Source: Nitrosovibrio sp. Nv4 (GTDB taxonomy: Bacteria > Pseudomonadota > Gammaproteobacteria > Burkholderiales > Nitrosomonadaceae). Taken from it: 64,000 nucleotides of DNA. The DNA is taken from the NCBI GenBank assembly GCA_945860135.1, contig CAMAPK010000006.1, positions 1-64,000 of the forward strand. Direction: 5' to 3'. Below are positions 1 to 8,431 of this stretch, in pieces. Every line of letters starts with the position of its first letter. Position 1 is the stretch's first letter. The notes beneath the pieces were generated by a model that was not told the DNA's origin, made no database searches, and saw only the letters and a list, made by a program, of their open reading frames with translations. The translations under genes and the position numbers were made by a program.

Positions 1-565
1 AACAAACCTCAGCCAAAGCTTGGCAACCATGTCTTCTCTCCTTTGTTGTTCCGTAATTATTATGGTGTTCGTGTTCGTGGCCGTCTGACCCTATCCCAAT
101 ATCCCAGAATAGCCCATTCCAACGACCCGCGTAGCCTAACGCCTCATCCAATACCTGTCAAGAAATTTGCGCAGCTTTAAACACCCTGAATCTGCCCCGG
201 AAAACAACTGTTCTCCATGCTGTCAGCATGGAGAACCTTACTTGCCTGATTATTTAGTGAAATACAGGAAATCTTGTGTGGCGTGGCGGGAAAACAATCC
301 GATCCGATTGCTGCAGCTTTTGCGAAAGCCTGTCCTCCTGAGGATAATTGGGTATAAATCGCGCAGTTGCACTTCCCCCGCTATGTCAGCAACTGTCTGC
401 AAATGGAAGCTTGATGACAGCAAGAACCCCACCGCCAAAGTTTTCATCCCTTCATGCTGAAATATGTTTGGTTTTGGGATTTATTTCCCAATACGCATTG
501 TGATAGAATTGCGCGTTTTTCAAATTTGTTAATTAAACTACGGACCTGCAAGGGAACTGCAAGAT
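1..565. other. Gene-poor stretch upstream of petABC
   Basis: I see no convincing gene here; the open frames present have no family resemblance and no ribosome binding site. The stretch holds a perfect stem-loop at 210-236 and a short inverted repeat TTGGGA/TCCCAA at 474-479 and 486-491. A possible -10 box TAGAAT lies at 504-509, about 57 bases before the petA start. A petABC promoter and leader here is an inference; no good -35 box accompanies the -10. Confidence 0.5.
210..236. repeat. Perfect 12-bp stem-loop
   Basis: The arms at 210-221 and 225-236 are exact reverse complements around a 3-base loop (GTC). No T-run follows on either side, so it is not a classical intrinsic terminator. It could end a transcript entering from the left, be a dyad protein site, or be a small repeat element; the sequence alone does not decide. 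Confidence 0.6.
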
Positions 566-1174
566 ATGACAGATGCTTGGGAGAAAAATGGAATGAATGG
601 CAGGAGGCGTTTCCTGATCGCCGCAACCTCGGTAGCGGGTGGGGTTGCATGCGTTGCCTGGGCGACGCCCTTCGTCATGAGCATGATGCCTAGCGAACGC
701 GCCAAAGCAGCAGGTGCGCCAGTTGAAGTTGACATCAGCAAACTGGAACCGGGCATGCTGCTGACGGTGGAATGGCGCGGCAAAGTGGTGTGGATATTGA
801 AACGCACCCCGGAGATGCTGGCTAACCTCGCAAAACTTGATCCCTTGCTGGCCGACCCAAAATCGGAAAAAGAAGATCAGCAGCCCAAATATGCGCAGAA
901 CCCGACACGCTCGATCAAACCGGAAATCCTGATAACGGAAGGGGTTTGCACCCACCTGGGATGCTCCCCCATATTCCGCAAAGACATTGCTCCTGCTGAT
1001 CTGGGTCCTGATTGGCTGGGTGGTTTTTTCTGCCCCTGCCACGGTTCCAAATTTGACCTTGCCGGCCGCGTCTACCAAAACCTGCCTGCGCCCACTAACC
1101 TGATTGTTCCACCCCACACATACTTAAGCGATAGCCTCTTGCTAATCGGGGCTGATAGCAAGGAGACCGCATAA
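566..1174 (+). CDS. petA: Ubiquinol-cytochrome c reductase Rieske iron-sulfur subunit
   Basis: Rieske [2Fe-2S] subunit of the cytochrome bc1 complex; it takes electrons from ubiquinol at the Qo site and hands them to cytochrome c1 at the cytoplasmic membrane. The 202-residue product has both cluster boxes: CTHLGC at 128-133 and CPCHGS at 156-161. An arginine run at residues 13-15 followed by a hydrophobic stretch to about residue 38 fits a Tat-type signal anchor. The ATG at 566 has AAGGG about 11 bases upstream. It is the first gene of petABC and ends one base before petB, so the three subunits should be co-translated. Confidence 0.97.
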   Translation: MTDAWEKNGMNGRRRFLIAATSVAGGVACVAWATPFVMSMMPSERAKAAGAPVEVDISKLEPGMLLTVEWRGKVVWILKRTPEMLANLAKLDPLLADPKSEKEDQQPKYAQNPTRSIKPEILITEGVCTHLGCSPIFRKDIAPADLGPDWLGGFFCPCHGSKFDLAGRVYQNLPAPTNLIVPPHTYLSDSLLLIGADSKETA

Positions 1175-1175
1175 C

Positions 1176-2408
1176 ATGGGTAAGCTGATGGACTGGATAG
1201 ATGCGCGTCTCCCTGTAACCGCCAAATGGAAGTTACATCTTTCCGAATACTACGCGCCCAAGAACTTTAATTTCTGGTACTACTTCGGCTCTCTGGCGAT
1301 GCTGGTGCTGGTGAATCAGCTGCTCACCGGCATTTTCCTCACCATGAACTACAAACCGGATTCCAGCCTGGCGTTTGCCTCGGTGGAATACATCATGCGT
1401 GACGTGAATTTCGGCTGGCTGATCCGCTACATGCATTCCACCGGCGCTTCCATGTTTTTTGTGGTGGTCTATCTGCACATGTTCCGCGGCATGATGTACG
1501 GCTCCTACCGCAAACCACGAGAGCTTCTGTGGTTGATCGGCATGCTGATCTTTTTCGTCCTGATGATGCTGGCGTTTACCGGCTATATCCTGCCGTGGGG
1601 ACAGATGTCATTCTGGGGTGCGCAGGTAATCCTGAGCATGGTGGGCGCGATTCCGGTAATCGGCGAGCCCCTGAAAGATTTGATCATGGGCGACTACATG
1701 CTTTCCGATGCAGCGCTCAATCGTTTCTTTGCGTACCACGTCGTGACACTGCCGATCCTGCTGCTGACGCTGGTGGTAGTCCATGTACTGGCACTGCATG
1801 AAGTCGGCTCGAATAACCCCGATGGCATTGAAATCAAAAAGAACAAGAATCCCGAGACGGGCATTCCGGTAGATGGGATTCCATTCCACCCCTACTATTC
1901 GGTGAAAGATATTGTTGGAGTAGTGGGCTTCCTAATCGTGTTCTTCGGGATCATATTCTTCGCGCCGGAAATGGGCGGCTACTTCCTCGAATATAACAAT
2001 TTCGTCCCCGCCAATTCGTTGCAGACACCCGATCACATCGCCCCAGTATGGTATTTCACACCCTACTATTCGATGCTGCGGGCAGCCACGGTCAACTTCC
2101 TTGGAATCGACGCAAAGCTGTGGGGCATCATACTGATGGGCGGTTCGGTCGCCATCTTCTGCCTGCTGCCTTGGCTGGATCGCAGCCCGGTAAAATCGAT
2201 CCGCTACAAAGGACCTTATTTCAAAATCGCACTGACACTCTTCGTCATCAGCGTTTTCGTGCTTGGCTGGCTGGGTACCAAGACGCCCACACCGCTGTAT
2301 ACGACGCTAGCGCAAATATTCACGGTGGTCTACTTCGCGTTCTTTCTTCTGATGCCGTGGTACAGCAAGATAGATAAAACCAAGCCTGAGCCTAAAAGAG
2401 TGACATAA
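1176..2408 (+). CDS. petB: Cytochrome b of the bc1 complex
   Basis: Membrane subunit carrying haems bL and bH and forming the Qo and Qi quinone sites. The 410-residue protein is full length, with multiple hydrophobic helices. Haem-ligand histidine pairs sit in the helix beginning HSTGASMFF (14 residues apart) and in the helix ending VVVHVLALHEVG (15 apart), followed by the typical SNNPDG loop. The Qo-site motif usually quoted as PEWY reads PVWY here (PVWYFTPYYSMLR); I recall this variant from other betaproteobacteria, so it is probably lineage-typical. The stop codon overlaps the petC start by one base. Confidence 0.97.
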   Translation: MGKLMDWIDARLPVTAKWKLHLSEYYAPKNFNFWYYFGSLAMLVLVNQLLTGIFLTMNYKPDSSLAFASVEYIMRDVNFGWLIRYMHSTGASMFFVVVYLHMFRGMMYGSYRKPRELLWLIGMLIFFVLMMLAFTGYILPWGQMSFWGAQVILSMVGAIPVIGEPLKDLIMGDYMLSDAALNRFFAYHVVTLPILLLTLVVVHVLALHEVGSNNPDGIEIKKNKNPETGIPVDGIPFHPYYSVKDIVGVVGFLIVFFGIIFFAPEMGGYFLEYNNFVPANSLQTPDHIAPVWYFTPYYSMLRAATVNFLGIDAKLWGIILMGGSVAIFCLLPWLDRSPVKSIRYKGPYFKIALTLFVISVFVLGWLGTKTPTPLYTTLAQIFTVVYFAFFLLMPWYSKIDKTKPEPKRVT

Positions 2409-3148
2409 TGAAAAAAATAAAAAATATTTTATTCGTTTTATGCCTGCTTCCACTCGCCGCATTCGCCTCTGGTGTAGAAGTAAAACTTGATCACGCGCCG
2501 ATCCAGACCACCGACAAGCTTTCTCTGCAACGCGGCGCGCAGACTTTCGTCAACTATTGTCTGACTTGCCACAGCGCCGACTATATGCGCTACAACCGGC
2601 TGCGCGATCTGGGGCTCAGCGAAAAGCAAATCAGCGATAACCTTATCTTCACCGGACAGAAGCCTGGCGGACTCATGCACACCGCCATGGTGAAAAAAGA
2701 AGCCAAACAATGGTTCGGCGTGCCCCCGCCCGATCTGTCGGTGATCGCCCGTTCCCGTGGCGCCGACTGGCTCTACACTTATCTGCGTCAGTTCTATCGT
2801 GATGACTCCACCGCCACCGGCTGGAATAATCTGGTATTTGACCGAGCTGCGATGCCCCATGTGTTTTACCAGTTGCAAGGGGAGCAATCGCTCAAGGTGG
2901 AAATGGTTGATGATGGCCACGGCGGCAAACATGAAGTGAAAAAACTGGAACTCAGCAAGCCGGGCTCACTGTCCAAAACGGAATTCGACAAGCAGGTCGC
3001 CGATCTGGTGAACTATCTGGTCTACCTGGGCGAGCCAGCAGCAGCCTACCGCGTACAACTGGGAATTGTCGTGATGCTCTTCCTGTTCTTCATGCTGGGA
3101 CTGGCCTATGCTCTGAAGCATGAATACTGGAGAGACGTTCATCATTAA
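2408..3148 (+). CDS. petC: Cytochrome c1 of the bc1 complex
   Basis: Haem c subunit that receives electrons from the Rieske protein and reduces soluble cytochrome c in the periplasm. The 246 residues start with a cleavable signal peptide (about 1-20, ending AAFA). The haem-attachment box CLTCH is at 51-55, and a candidate axial Met lies in the RAAMPHVFY segment. One C-terminal membrane anchor (about residues 216-236) precedes a short basic tail. The start ATG shares its first base with the petB stop, so translation is coupled. Confidence 0.96.
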   Translation: MKKIKNILFVLCLLPLAAFASGVEVKLDHAPIQTTDKLSLQRGAQTFVNYCLTCHSADYMRYNRLRDLGLSEKQISDNLIFTGQKPGGLMHTAMVKKEAKQWFGVPPPDLSVIARSRGADWLYTYLRQFYRDDSTATGWNNLVFDRAAMPHVFYQLQGEQSLKVEMVDDGHGGKHEVKKLELSKPGSLSKTEFDKQVADLVNYLVYLGEPAAAYRVQLGIVVMLFLFFMLGLAYALKHEYWRDVHH

Positions 3149-3196
3149 TAATTATCTGCCAGCCGTGCTCCACGTTCCACTGGGAAGAGATCGATC

Positions 3197-3796
3197 ATGA
3201 TGACGCTGTATTCAGCCACCACCTGCCCGTTCAGCCACCGCTGCCGTATCGTGCTGTACGAGAAAGGCATGGACTTTCAGATCATTGATGTCGATCTGCA
3301 CAATCGGCCCGAGGATCTGGCGGTAATGACTCCCAATGGCCGCGTGCCGATACTGGTGGAGCGCGACCTGATCCTGTACGAATCAAATATCATCAATGAA
3401 TACATCGATGACCGCTTCCCGCATCCGCAACTGATGCCTGCCGATCCGGTGATGCGCGCGCGCGCGCGCCTGTTCCTGCATCGCTTCGAGCAGGAGCTTT
3501 TCTGCCATATCGACTCAATCGAACATGGCAACCAGAAAACATCGGACAAAGCTCGTGTGCTGGTACGTGACAATCTGTCCATGATCGCGCCCGTGTTCAC
3601 CAAGCAGAAATTCATGCTGGGCGATGAATTTTCCATGCTTGATGTCGCGATCGCACCTTTGTTGTGGCGACTGGATCACTATGGTATCCAGCTTCCCAAG
3701 CAGGCCGCGCCATTGCTGAAATTCGCCGAACGCCTGTTCAGTAGACCCGCATTCATCGATGCGTTGACCGCTTCCGAGAAAGCAATGCGCAAGTGA
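3197..3796 (+). CDS. sspA: Stringent starvation protein A (GST-fold RNA polymerase-associated regulator)
   Basis: SspA has a glutathione-S-transferase fold but binds RNA polymerase rather than glutathione and affects stationary-phase and acid-stress transcription. The 199-residue product opens with a thioredoxin-like half (residues about 1-78, including TTCPFSHRCRIVLYEKG), followed by an all-helical half. It lies 48 bases after petC and overlaps sspB. The petABC-sspA-sspB order is familiar from betaproteobacteria, which supports both the call and the lineage. Confidence 0.94.
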   Translation: MMTLYSATTCPFSHRCRIVLYEKGMDFQIIDVDLHNRPEDLAVMTPNGRVPILVERDLILYESNIINEYIDDRFPHPQLMPADPVMRARARLFLHRFEQELFCHIDSIEHGNQKTSDKARVLVRDNLSMIAPVFTKQKFMLGDEFSMLDVAIAPLLWRLDHYGIQLPKQAAPLLKFAERLFSRPAFIDALTASEKAMRK

Positions 3797-4224
3797 AAGA
3801 GCTTTCCACCAAGCCCTACCTCATCCGCGCCATTCATGAATGGTGTACAGACAGCAATCTCACCCCTTACCTGTCGATACAAATCGACGCCCAGACCCGT
3901 GTACCCCTGGAATATGCAAATAACGGCGAGATCACGCTCAATATCAGCCACAGTGCCGCGCACCATCTCAAGCTGAACAACGATGTGATCCAGTTTTCTG
4001 CGCGCTTTAACGGCGTCTCACGCGAGATATCAGTACCGATGAGTGCGGTCAAGGGGATATTCGCCAGGGAAACGGCGCAAGGCATGCTGTTCCCGCTCGA
4101 GACGGAAACAAATGTACCGCAAGCTGAGGCCGCCACTGTCGAGAATTCGGACAAGCCGCAGCCTGCATCACCCGGCCCTTCGCCTGCCAGCGGCGGCAAA
4201 CAGCGCTTTCAGGTCATCAAATAA
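3793..4224 (+). CDS. sspB: ClpXP protease specificity-enhancing factor
   Basis: SspB is the adaptor that delivers ssrA-tagged, incompletely made proteins to the ClpXP protease. The 143-residue protein has the compact SspB core (about residues 1-110), then a flexible Pro/Ala/Ser-rich linker, and ends in QRFQVIK. That end resembles the C-terminal ClpX-docking motif of the family. The start is a GTG at 3793 overlapping the sspA stop by four bases, which indicates translational coupling. Confidence 0.93.
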   Translation: MKELSTKPYLIRAIHEWCTDSNLTPYLSIQIDAQTRVPLEYANNGEITLNISHSAAHHLKLNNDVIQFSARFNGVSREISVPMSAVKGIFARETAQGMLFPLETETNVPQAEAATVENSDKPQPASPGPSPASGGKQRFQVIK

Positions 4225-4257
4225 TTCCTGGTTATTTTCCGTCGCATCTTCCCAAGT

Positions 4258-4286
4258 TTGCCCCCTTGCCTCCCAGTCTCTATAAT
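4258..4286 (+). promoter_or_regulatory. Sigma70-type promoter of tRNA-Thr
   Basis: TTGCCC at 4258-4263 and a perfect TATAAT at 4281-4286 are separated by 17 bases. The tRNA begins 10 bases after the -10 box, so transcription should start at or just before the mature 5' end. This is the clearest promoter I see in the window. Confidence 0.75.
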
Positions 4287-4295
4287 TGCACCCGC

Positions 4296-4371
4296 GCCGG
4301 CATAGCTCAGTTGGTAGAGCAGCTGATTTGTAATCAGAAGGTCCCGAGTTCGACTCTTGGTGTCGGCACCA
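4296..4371 (+). tRNA. thrU-like: tRNA-Thr (anticodon UGU)
   Basis: The 76-base gene folds as a cloverleaf. The 7-bp acceptor stem GCCGGCA pairs with TGTCGGC (one G-T pair), the D-arm contains AGCTCAGTTGGTAGAGC, the anticodon loop TTTGTAA places TGT at positions 34-36, and the T-loop is TTCGACT. The CCA end is encoded at 4369-4371. It stands alone, with its own promoter just upstream, and its 3' half recurs in degenerate form at 6054-6093. Confidence 0.96.
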
Positions 4372-4648
4372 GTACTCATGCGGCTTACAGCAATGTAAAC
4401 CGTTTTCATTTCAAGTGTATTTGAACAGATGTAACCGGTTTGTAACCGCGCTTTCTCAATGACGTGGCATTGTTGCCTCTGGCTACAGTACGTCAAATTT
4501 CCAACGCGATACCGTGCTCAACCGGCACAGATGACCAACATTCGGCCGACAGCAACAAGCATGATTGTAAATTGCATGCTTGGCGCCAGCGGCTATCACA
4601 TTTGCAGGTACTATCTGAATTCGCCCACTCAAGTCATGCAACCTCCTA

Positions 4649-5989
4649 ATGCAAATCGAAGTTGAAGAGAAATCCAGGTACGCCGTCGTGGCGGCCGTAC
4701 AACTGCCGAGCGTGAGCGATAATGAGTTTGAATCGTCGCTGAGCGAGCTACGGGAACTCGCAAAAACACTGGGATATGAGGTCATCCGCACGTTCGTGCA
4801 GAAACGCTCAGGCTTCGACATGACGGCATACCTTGGTGCTGGCAAGCGACAGGAAATACGCAGCTTCGTGAGCAACGAACCCGCCGAGCCCGAGGAAATA
4901 GTCGCTGACCCTGATAGCCGGGAGATCGATGTCATCCTGGTCGACCACGAGATCTCACCATCGCAGGCGCGCAACCTGGAAAAGGAGGTTGGCTGCGAGG
5001 TAATGGACCGCACCATGGTCATCCTCGAAATCTTTCACCGCAATGCCCGCTCACGCGCTGCGCGCGCCCAGGTGGAAATCGCGCGCCTCGGCTACATGGC
5101 ACCGCGCCTGCGTGAGGCGGCGAAGCTTGCCGGGCCGCAAGGGCGGCAGCGTAGCGGCGTCGGTGGCCGGGGGGGCGGTGAATCACACACTGAATTGGAC
5201 CGACGCAAGATCCGTGACCGTATTGCCGAACTGCAGCAGGAGATCGTCGCGATGGATGCCGAGCGCAAGACCCAGCGCGCGCGGCGGCAAGAGCGCCAGG
5301 GACTCGCTGGCGTGGCGCTTGTGGGCTACACGAACGCCGGCAAATCTACCTTGATGCGGGCACTCACAGGAAGTGAGGTGCTGGTCGCGAACAAGCTCTT
5401 CGCTACGCTTGATACCACCGTGCGGGCCCTCCACCCGGAGAGCGTGCCGCGCGTGCTGGTCAGTGACACGGTCGGTTTCATCAAGAATTTGCCGCACGGG
5501 CTGGTCGCCTCGTTCAAGTCAACACTCGACGAAGCGCTTGATGCATCGCTGCTGCTGCACGTCATCGATGCCAGCGACCCCGGGTTTGAGCGCCAGCTTG
5601 AGGTCACTGATGGCGTACTGGAGGAGATCGGGGCGCATGTCGTGCCGCGCCTCCGCATTTTCAACAAGATCGACCACGTCGGCGATGCAGCGGCGCAAGC
5701 TGAACGCGAAGCAGCTTTGCGGGCACAGTACCCGGATTGCATCGTGATGAGTGCACGCCGTCCTGATGATGTCGTAAAACTCCGCCAGAAGATCATTGAA
5801 TTTTTCCAGCAGGGCCTGGTTGAGGCCGAGTTTTTCCTGCCCTGGTCAGCACAGCAACTGCGCGGTGGAATCTACACCAGCTGTCAGGTGCTGGAGGAGC
5901 GCTCGGACAATGAGGGTGCTTTCTTCCGGATTCGCGGCGAGCCCAACGCCATCAAGAACCTGCGCAAACAGTTCAGCCAGACGCGATAG
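4649..5989 (+). CDS. hflX: HflX-family ribosome-associated GTPase, solitary copy
   Basis: HflX proteins bind the 50S subunit and use GTP to split or rescue stalled ribosomes under heat or antibiotic stress. The 446-residue product has the HflX N-terminal domain, a coiled basic linker with a Gly/Arg-rich patch (about 160-215), then the GTPase domain: G1 GYTNAGKST at 226-234, DTVGF at 273-277 and NKID at 339-342. Length fits the family. In most betaproteobacteria hflX lies between hfq and hflKC; here it is alone between a tRNA-Thr and a decayed copy of that tRNA's 3' half, which suggests a second, acquired copy. No clear Shine-Dalgarno precedes the ATG. Confidence 0.9.
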   Translation: MQIEVEEKSRYAVVAAVQLPSVSDNEFESSLSELRELAKTLGYEVIRTFVQKRSGFDMTAYLGAGKRQEIRSFVSNEPAEPEEIVADPDSREIDVILVDHEISPSQARNLEKEVGCEVMDRTMVILEIFHRNARSRAARAQVEIARLGYMAPRLREAAKLAGPQGRQRSGVGGRGGGESHTELDRRKIRDRIAELQQEIVAMDAERKTQRARRQERQGLAGVALVGYTNAGKSTLMRALTGSEVLVANKLFATLDTTVRALHPESVPRVLVSDTVGFIKNLPHGLVASFKSTLDEALDASLLLHVIDASDPGFERQLEVTDGVLEEIGAHVVPRLRIFNKIDHVGDAAAQAEREAALRAQYPDCIVMSARRPDDVVKLRQKIIEFFQQGLVEAEFFLPWSAQQLRGGIYTSCQVLEERSDNEGAFFRIRGEPNAIKNLRKQFSQTR

Positions 5990-6053
5990 ATTCAAGTCTT
6001 TGCTCCCAACACGCTGACTCCATGTATTGGGTGTTGGCGCCGGTTGTATGTTG

Positions 6054-6093
6054 ATCAGCAGATTCCGCGTTCGACTTTTGATGTCGGCACCAG
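6054..6093 (+). repeat. Degenerate direct repeat of the tRNA-Thr 3' half (possible att remnant)
   Basis: This 40-base segment aligns without gaps to 4333-4372, the part of tRNA-Thr from the anticodon stem through CCA plus one base. By eye 34 of 40 positions match, and the last 12 bases (TGTCGGCACCAG) are identical. The 5' half of a tRNA is absent, so it is not a functional gene. A tRNA 3'-end copy downstream of the intact tRNA is the pattern left by integrase-mediated insertion at a tRNA. Confidence 0.75.
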
Positions 6094-6244
6094 AAATTCC
6101 ATGCCTTATGGAAGTAATTGGGATGAGGGCAAGGCCAAACAATGGCAGCTTAGCGTTGCGTAGTATTACGCGATACTCTTGCGAGCGCCCATTGCCACCA
6201 TCTGGCGATTCACATATGGGCAGCAGGGGAAATGGTGAATTCGT

Positions 6245-7147
6245 TCACACTACCCGCTCGGGGTGTGTATGCATCTCGTACCAGAGCAAACTGCCGAGTG
6301 CCACCCGGTCACTGGGCTGCAAATCCTGAAATTCCACGCCGTACTCGTAGTGCGTTGGGGCCTGCTCGCCTGGCAGCTCTTTCGAGCTGCGTATCCTGGC
6401 ATGCACCTTAAGCGGCACCTGAACATCATACAACTCGAACTGCGTAATGATCTGTAGCGGGCTTTCGTCCTTGAGCGGTTGAGAGGTGCTGATACAAGCC
6501 CCGTTTACGCCGATGTTCAGCATGTACCCCTGTGTGCCTGTCGCCTCATCGGCAACGGCGACCGTGATGGGGAAACGCACACTCTGACGAACCGAAGTAC
6601 GTATCCTCACGGCTTGCACTTGCGCCGGGAAAGACAGATGCATATAGGTGTAGGGAGCATGCGTTATCTTGACTATCGTGGAATGGAAGGCAAATGCATT
6701 TTGGCCCGTGAATGCCCGCAGCAATACCTGCTCGTTCTCTCTCACCAATCCAGCATGAACCGCATTTTGCTGAATGTTGACAAGAAGGCTGTTGCCCTCC
6801 AACCAGCCGACCACTTTTCCCACCAGACGCTTTCCTTTTCCTCCGCCACTACTGCTGTATTCGGCCGTCTCAATCGGCATCCTGTCACCGGCTCTGATGT
6901 TCATTTCTGCAAACGTGGTCGGAGATGCAACCCGGTGCCGTGCCGGGGCATTGGTCGCAGCTGATTCAGCGGTCCCGGCAATCTCTGCAGTCTCTGTCTC
7001 TACTTCTGATTTCGAAAAAAAGAATTTTAGTTTTTTTGATCTCTCAATCCGGCGCGGTGCCGGGGTATCGGTCATGGCTGATTCGGAGGCCTCAGCCTCT
7101 GCGGTCCCTGACTTTTGTCCCGGTAAAAAAAATTTTGTTTTGCTCAT
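6245..7147 (-). CDS. PilZ-domain protein, YcgR-like (paralogue 1 of 3)
   Basis: Probable c-di-GMP-responsive protein of the YcgR type: an N-terminal beta domain (about 78-175) followed by a PilZ domain (about 178-295). PilZ signatures are RTSVR at 183-187 and NIGVNG at 211-216. The second deviates from the usual D/NxSxxG because Ser is Gly. The first 75 residues are low-complexity and contain two versions of a KxKFFxPxx...TAE segment, as if the N-terminal leader had been duplicated. It is the last gene of three tandem minus-strand paralogues. No flagellar or pilus gene is adjacent, so the output (motility, exopolysaccharide) cannot be inferred. Confidence 0.82.
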   Translation of the reverse strand: MSKTKFFLPGQKSGTAEAEASESAMTDTPAPRRIERSKKLKFFFSKSEVETETAEIAGTAESAATNAPARHRVASPTTFAEMNIRAGDRMPIETAEYSSSGGGKGKRLVGKVVGWLEGNSLLVNIQQNAVHAGLVRENEQVLLRAFTGQNAFAFHSTIVKITHAPYTYMHLSFPAQVQAVRIRTSVRQSVRFPITVAVADEATGTQGYMLNIGVNGACISTSQPLKDESPLQIITQFELYDVQVPLKVHARIRSSKELPGEQAPTHYEYGVEFQDLQPSDRVALGSLLWYEMHTHPERVV

Positions 7148-7197
7148 CTCGATCTTTACTGCTCAGTTGAAAAAGTGATGTAGCCCAGCCGCAAGCA

Positions 7198-7962
7198 TTA
7201 TGCGTGTTCCGAGCGCGCTTGCAACTCATACCAAAGCAGACTACCCAGGGCCAGGCGGTCGTTGGGCTGCAGGTTCTGAAACTCCACACCGTACTCGTAG
7301 CGCGTTGCACCCCGCTCGTCTGATGTCTCTTTGGAGCTGCGTATCTGCGCATATAGTTCGAGCGACATCGGAACACCGTGCAACTCGAATTGCATGCCAA
7401 GCTGTATCGGGTTTTTATCCGAAAACGGTTTGGCGCTACCGACGCGAGCACCACTCATACCGATATCCAGAATATATCCCGTCACATCTGCCGCAGCAGT
7501 AGCGCTGATCTTGACCGGAAAATGCACTTCATGACGGGGCGAATGGCGTACCGTCACGGCTTCCACTCGATCCGGGTAGCTCAAATGCAGGTAGGTAAAT
7601 GGAAAATGCTCTATCTTGAGCACTGCAGCTTGGAAGGAGAATGCCTTTTCACCAGTGAACGCCCGCAACAGCACTTTGTCATTTGTTTGCGCCCAACCAC
7701 GCTGGGACATTTTCTGTGGGATAGCGACAACGAAACTGCCGCCTTCCAGCCAGCCAATCACTGTCACCAGCACACGTTCTTTCGTCCCGGGATTGGTGGA
7801 GTTCTCGATTTGAATCTTATTGCCGATTTTGAGGCGCATCTCCGCGAACGGAGTGGTGGGCAGGTTCGAGTGCGGCGGCGAGACATCGTTTGCGGCTGGC
7901 TTAACAGCCTCTGGTTCCGCGGTCTCTGTTTCTGGTACGGTAAAAAAGAAACTCTTTTTCAT
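7198..7962 (-). CDS. PilZ-domain protein, YcgR-like (paralogue 2 of 3)
   Basis: The 254-residue protein is collinear with its two neighbours: a short charged leader (about 1-37), a YcgR-like N-domain (about 38-135) and a PilZ domain with RHSPR at 139-143 and DIGMSG at 166-171. As in the paralogues, Gly replaces the usual Ser of D/NxSxxG. The shared phrase in the N-domain (VLLRAFTGxxAFxF) and the shared C-terminal phrase LALGSLLWYE make tandem duplication certain. It ends 50 bases before paralogue 1 begins, so the two are probably co-transcribed. Confidence 0.82.
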   Translation of the reverse strand: MKKSFFFTVPETETAEPEAVKPAANDVSPPHSNLPTTPFAEMRLKIGNKIQIENSTNPGTKERVLVTVIGWLEGGSFVVAIPQKMSQRGWAQTNDKVLLRAFTGEKAFSFQAAVLKIEHFPFTYLHLSYPDRVEAVTVRHSPRHEVHFPVKISATAAADVTGYILDIGMSGARVGSAKPFSDKNPIQLGMQFELHGVPMSLELYAQIRSSKETSDERGATRYEYGVEFQNLQPNDRLALGSLLWYELQARSEHA

Positions 7963-8431
7963 TTTGCCGATTCACTTCCGAAATGTGAGTGAAATCCTGT
8001 TTGATGGCTGGACGAGCCATCTAAATCTGCTGTCAACCGGTTCGTATGACCCGCCTTTACTGATTTGAAAGGAGGGTTGGCACTCAGCCTGTTACTCGGT
8101 ATTGTCCAGCGATTGGTGTATAAACGCATGCGTCATTCTGCGGCGCATTGACCATTATCTCTCTTAATTACATGCGCTTGAACAGCAATCCCAATGTAAT
8201 AACATAACATGGAAATTCGGATGCGGCCATACTTTTTTAGAATCGTCTACTTGCGAAGGGGGGCTTGCGATGGAGCAACACAAACAACGCGGATCAAGAC
8301 ATTCAATTCTGCGAGACGCAACATCTCTTCGATGCGCAAGATTTTCTGTCAAACAGATGGTTCAGAGGCGGAGTTTTTACGTGTAGACAGTTACCCATGG
8401 AACAGCGCTGGGGGAAGAGGATTGTTGTTCT
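7963..8431. other. 469-base gap between PilZ paralogues 2 and 3
   Basis: No convincing gene. It holds a weak inverted repeat ATTACAT/ATGTAAT (8167-8173 and 8194-8200) and a 38-codon plus-strand frame at 8270-8386 preceded by a G-rich ribosome-binding-like run, which I do not trust as a gene. The promoter of paralogues 2 and 1 should lie at its left edge. Confidence 0.4.

Noticed and set aside
167-460. 97-codon open frame before petA
   Set aside because: No ribosome binding site, a composition unlike neighbouring genes, and it runs through the perfect stem-loop at 210-236.
4372-4648. Search for an integrase or phage gene next to tRNA-Thr
   Set aside because: The 277 bases after the tRNA hold no reading frame resembling a recombinase; the integration idea rests on the repeat alone.
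8270-8386. 38-codon plus-strand frame with a G-rich upstream run
   Set aside because: Arg/Ser-rich composition with no recognisable pattern, and it is opposite to the PilZ genes; not enough to call a gene.
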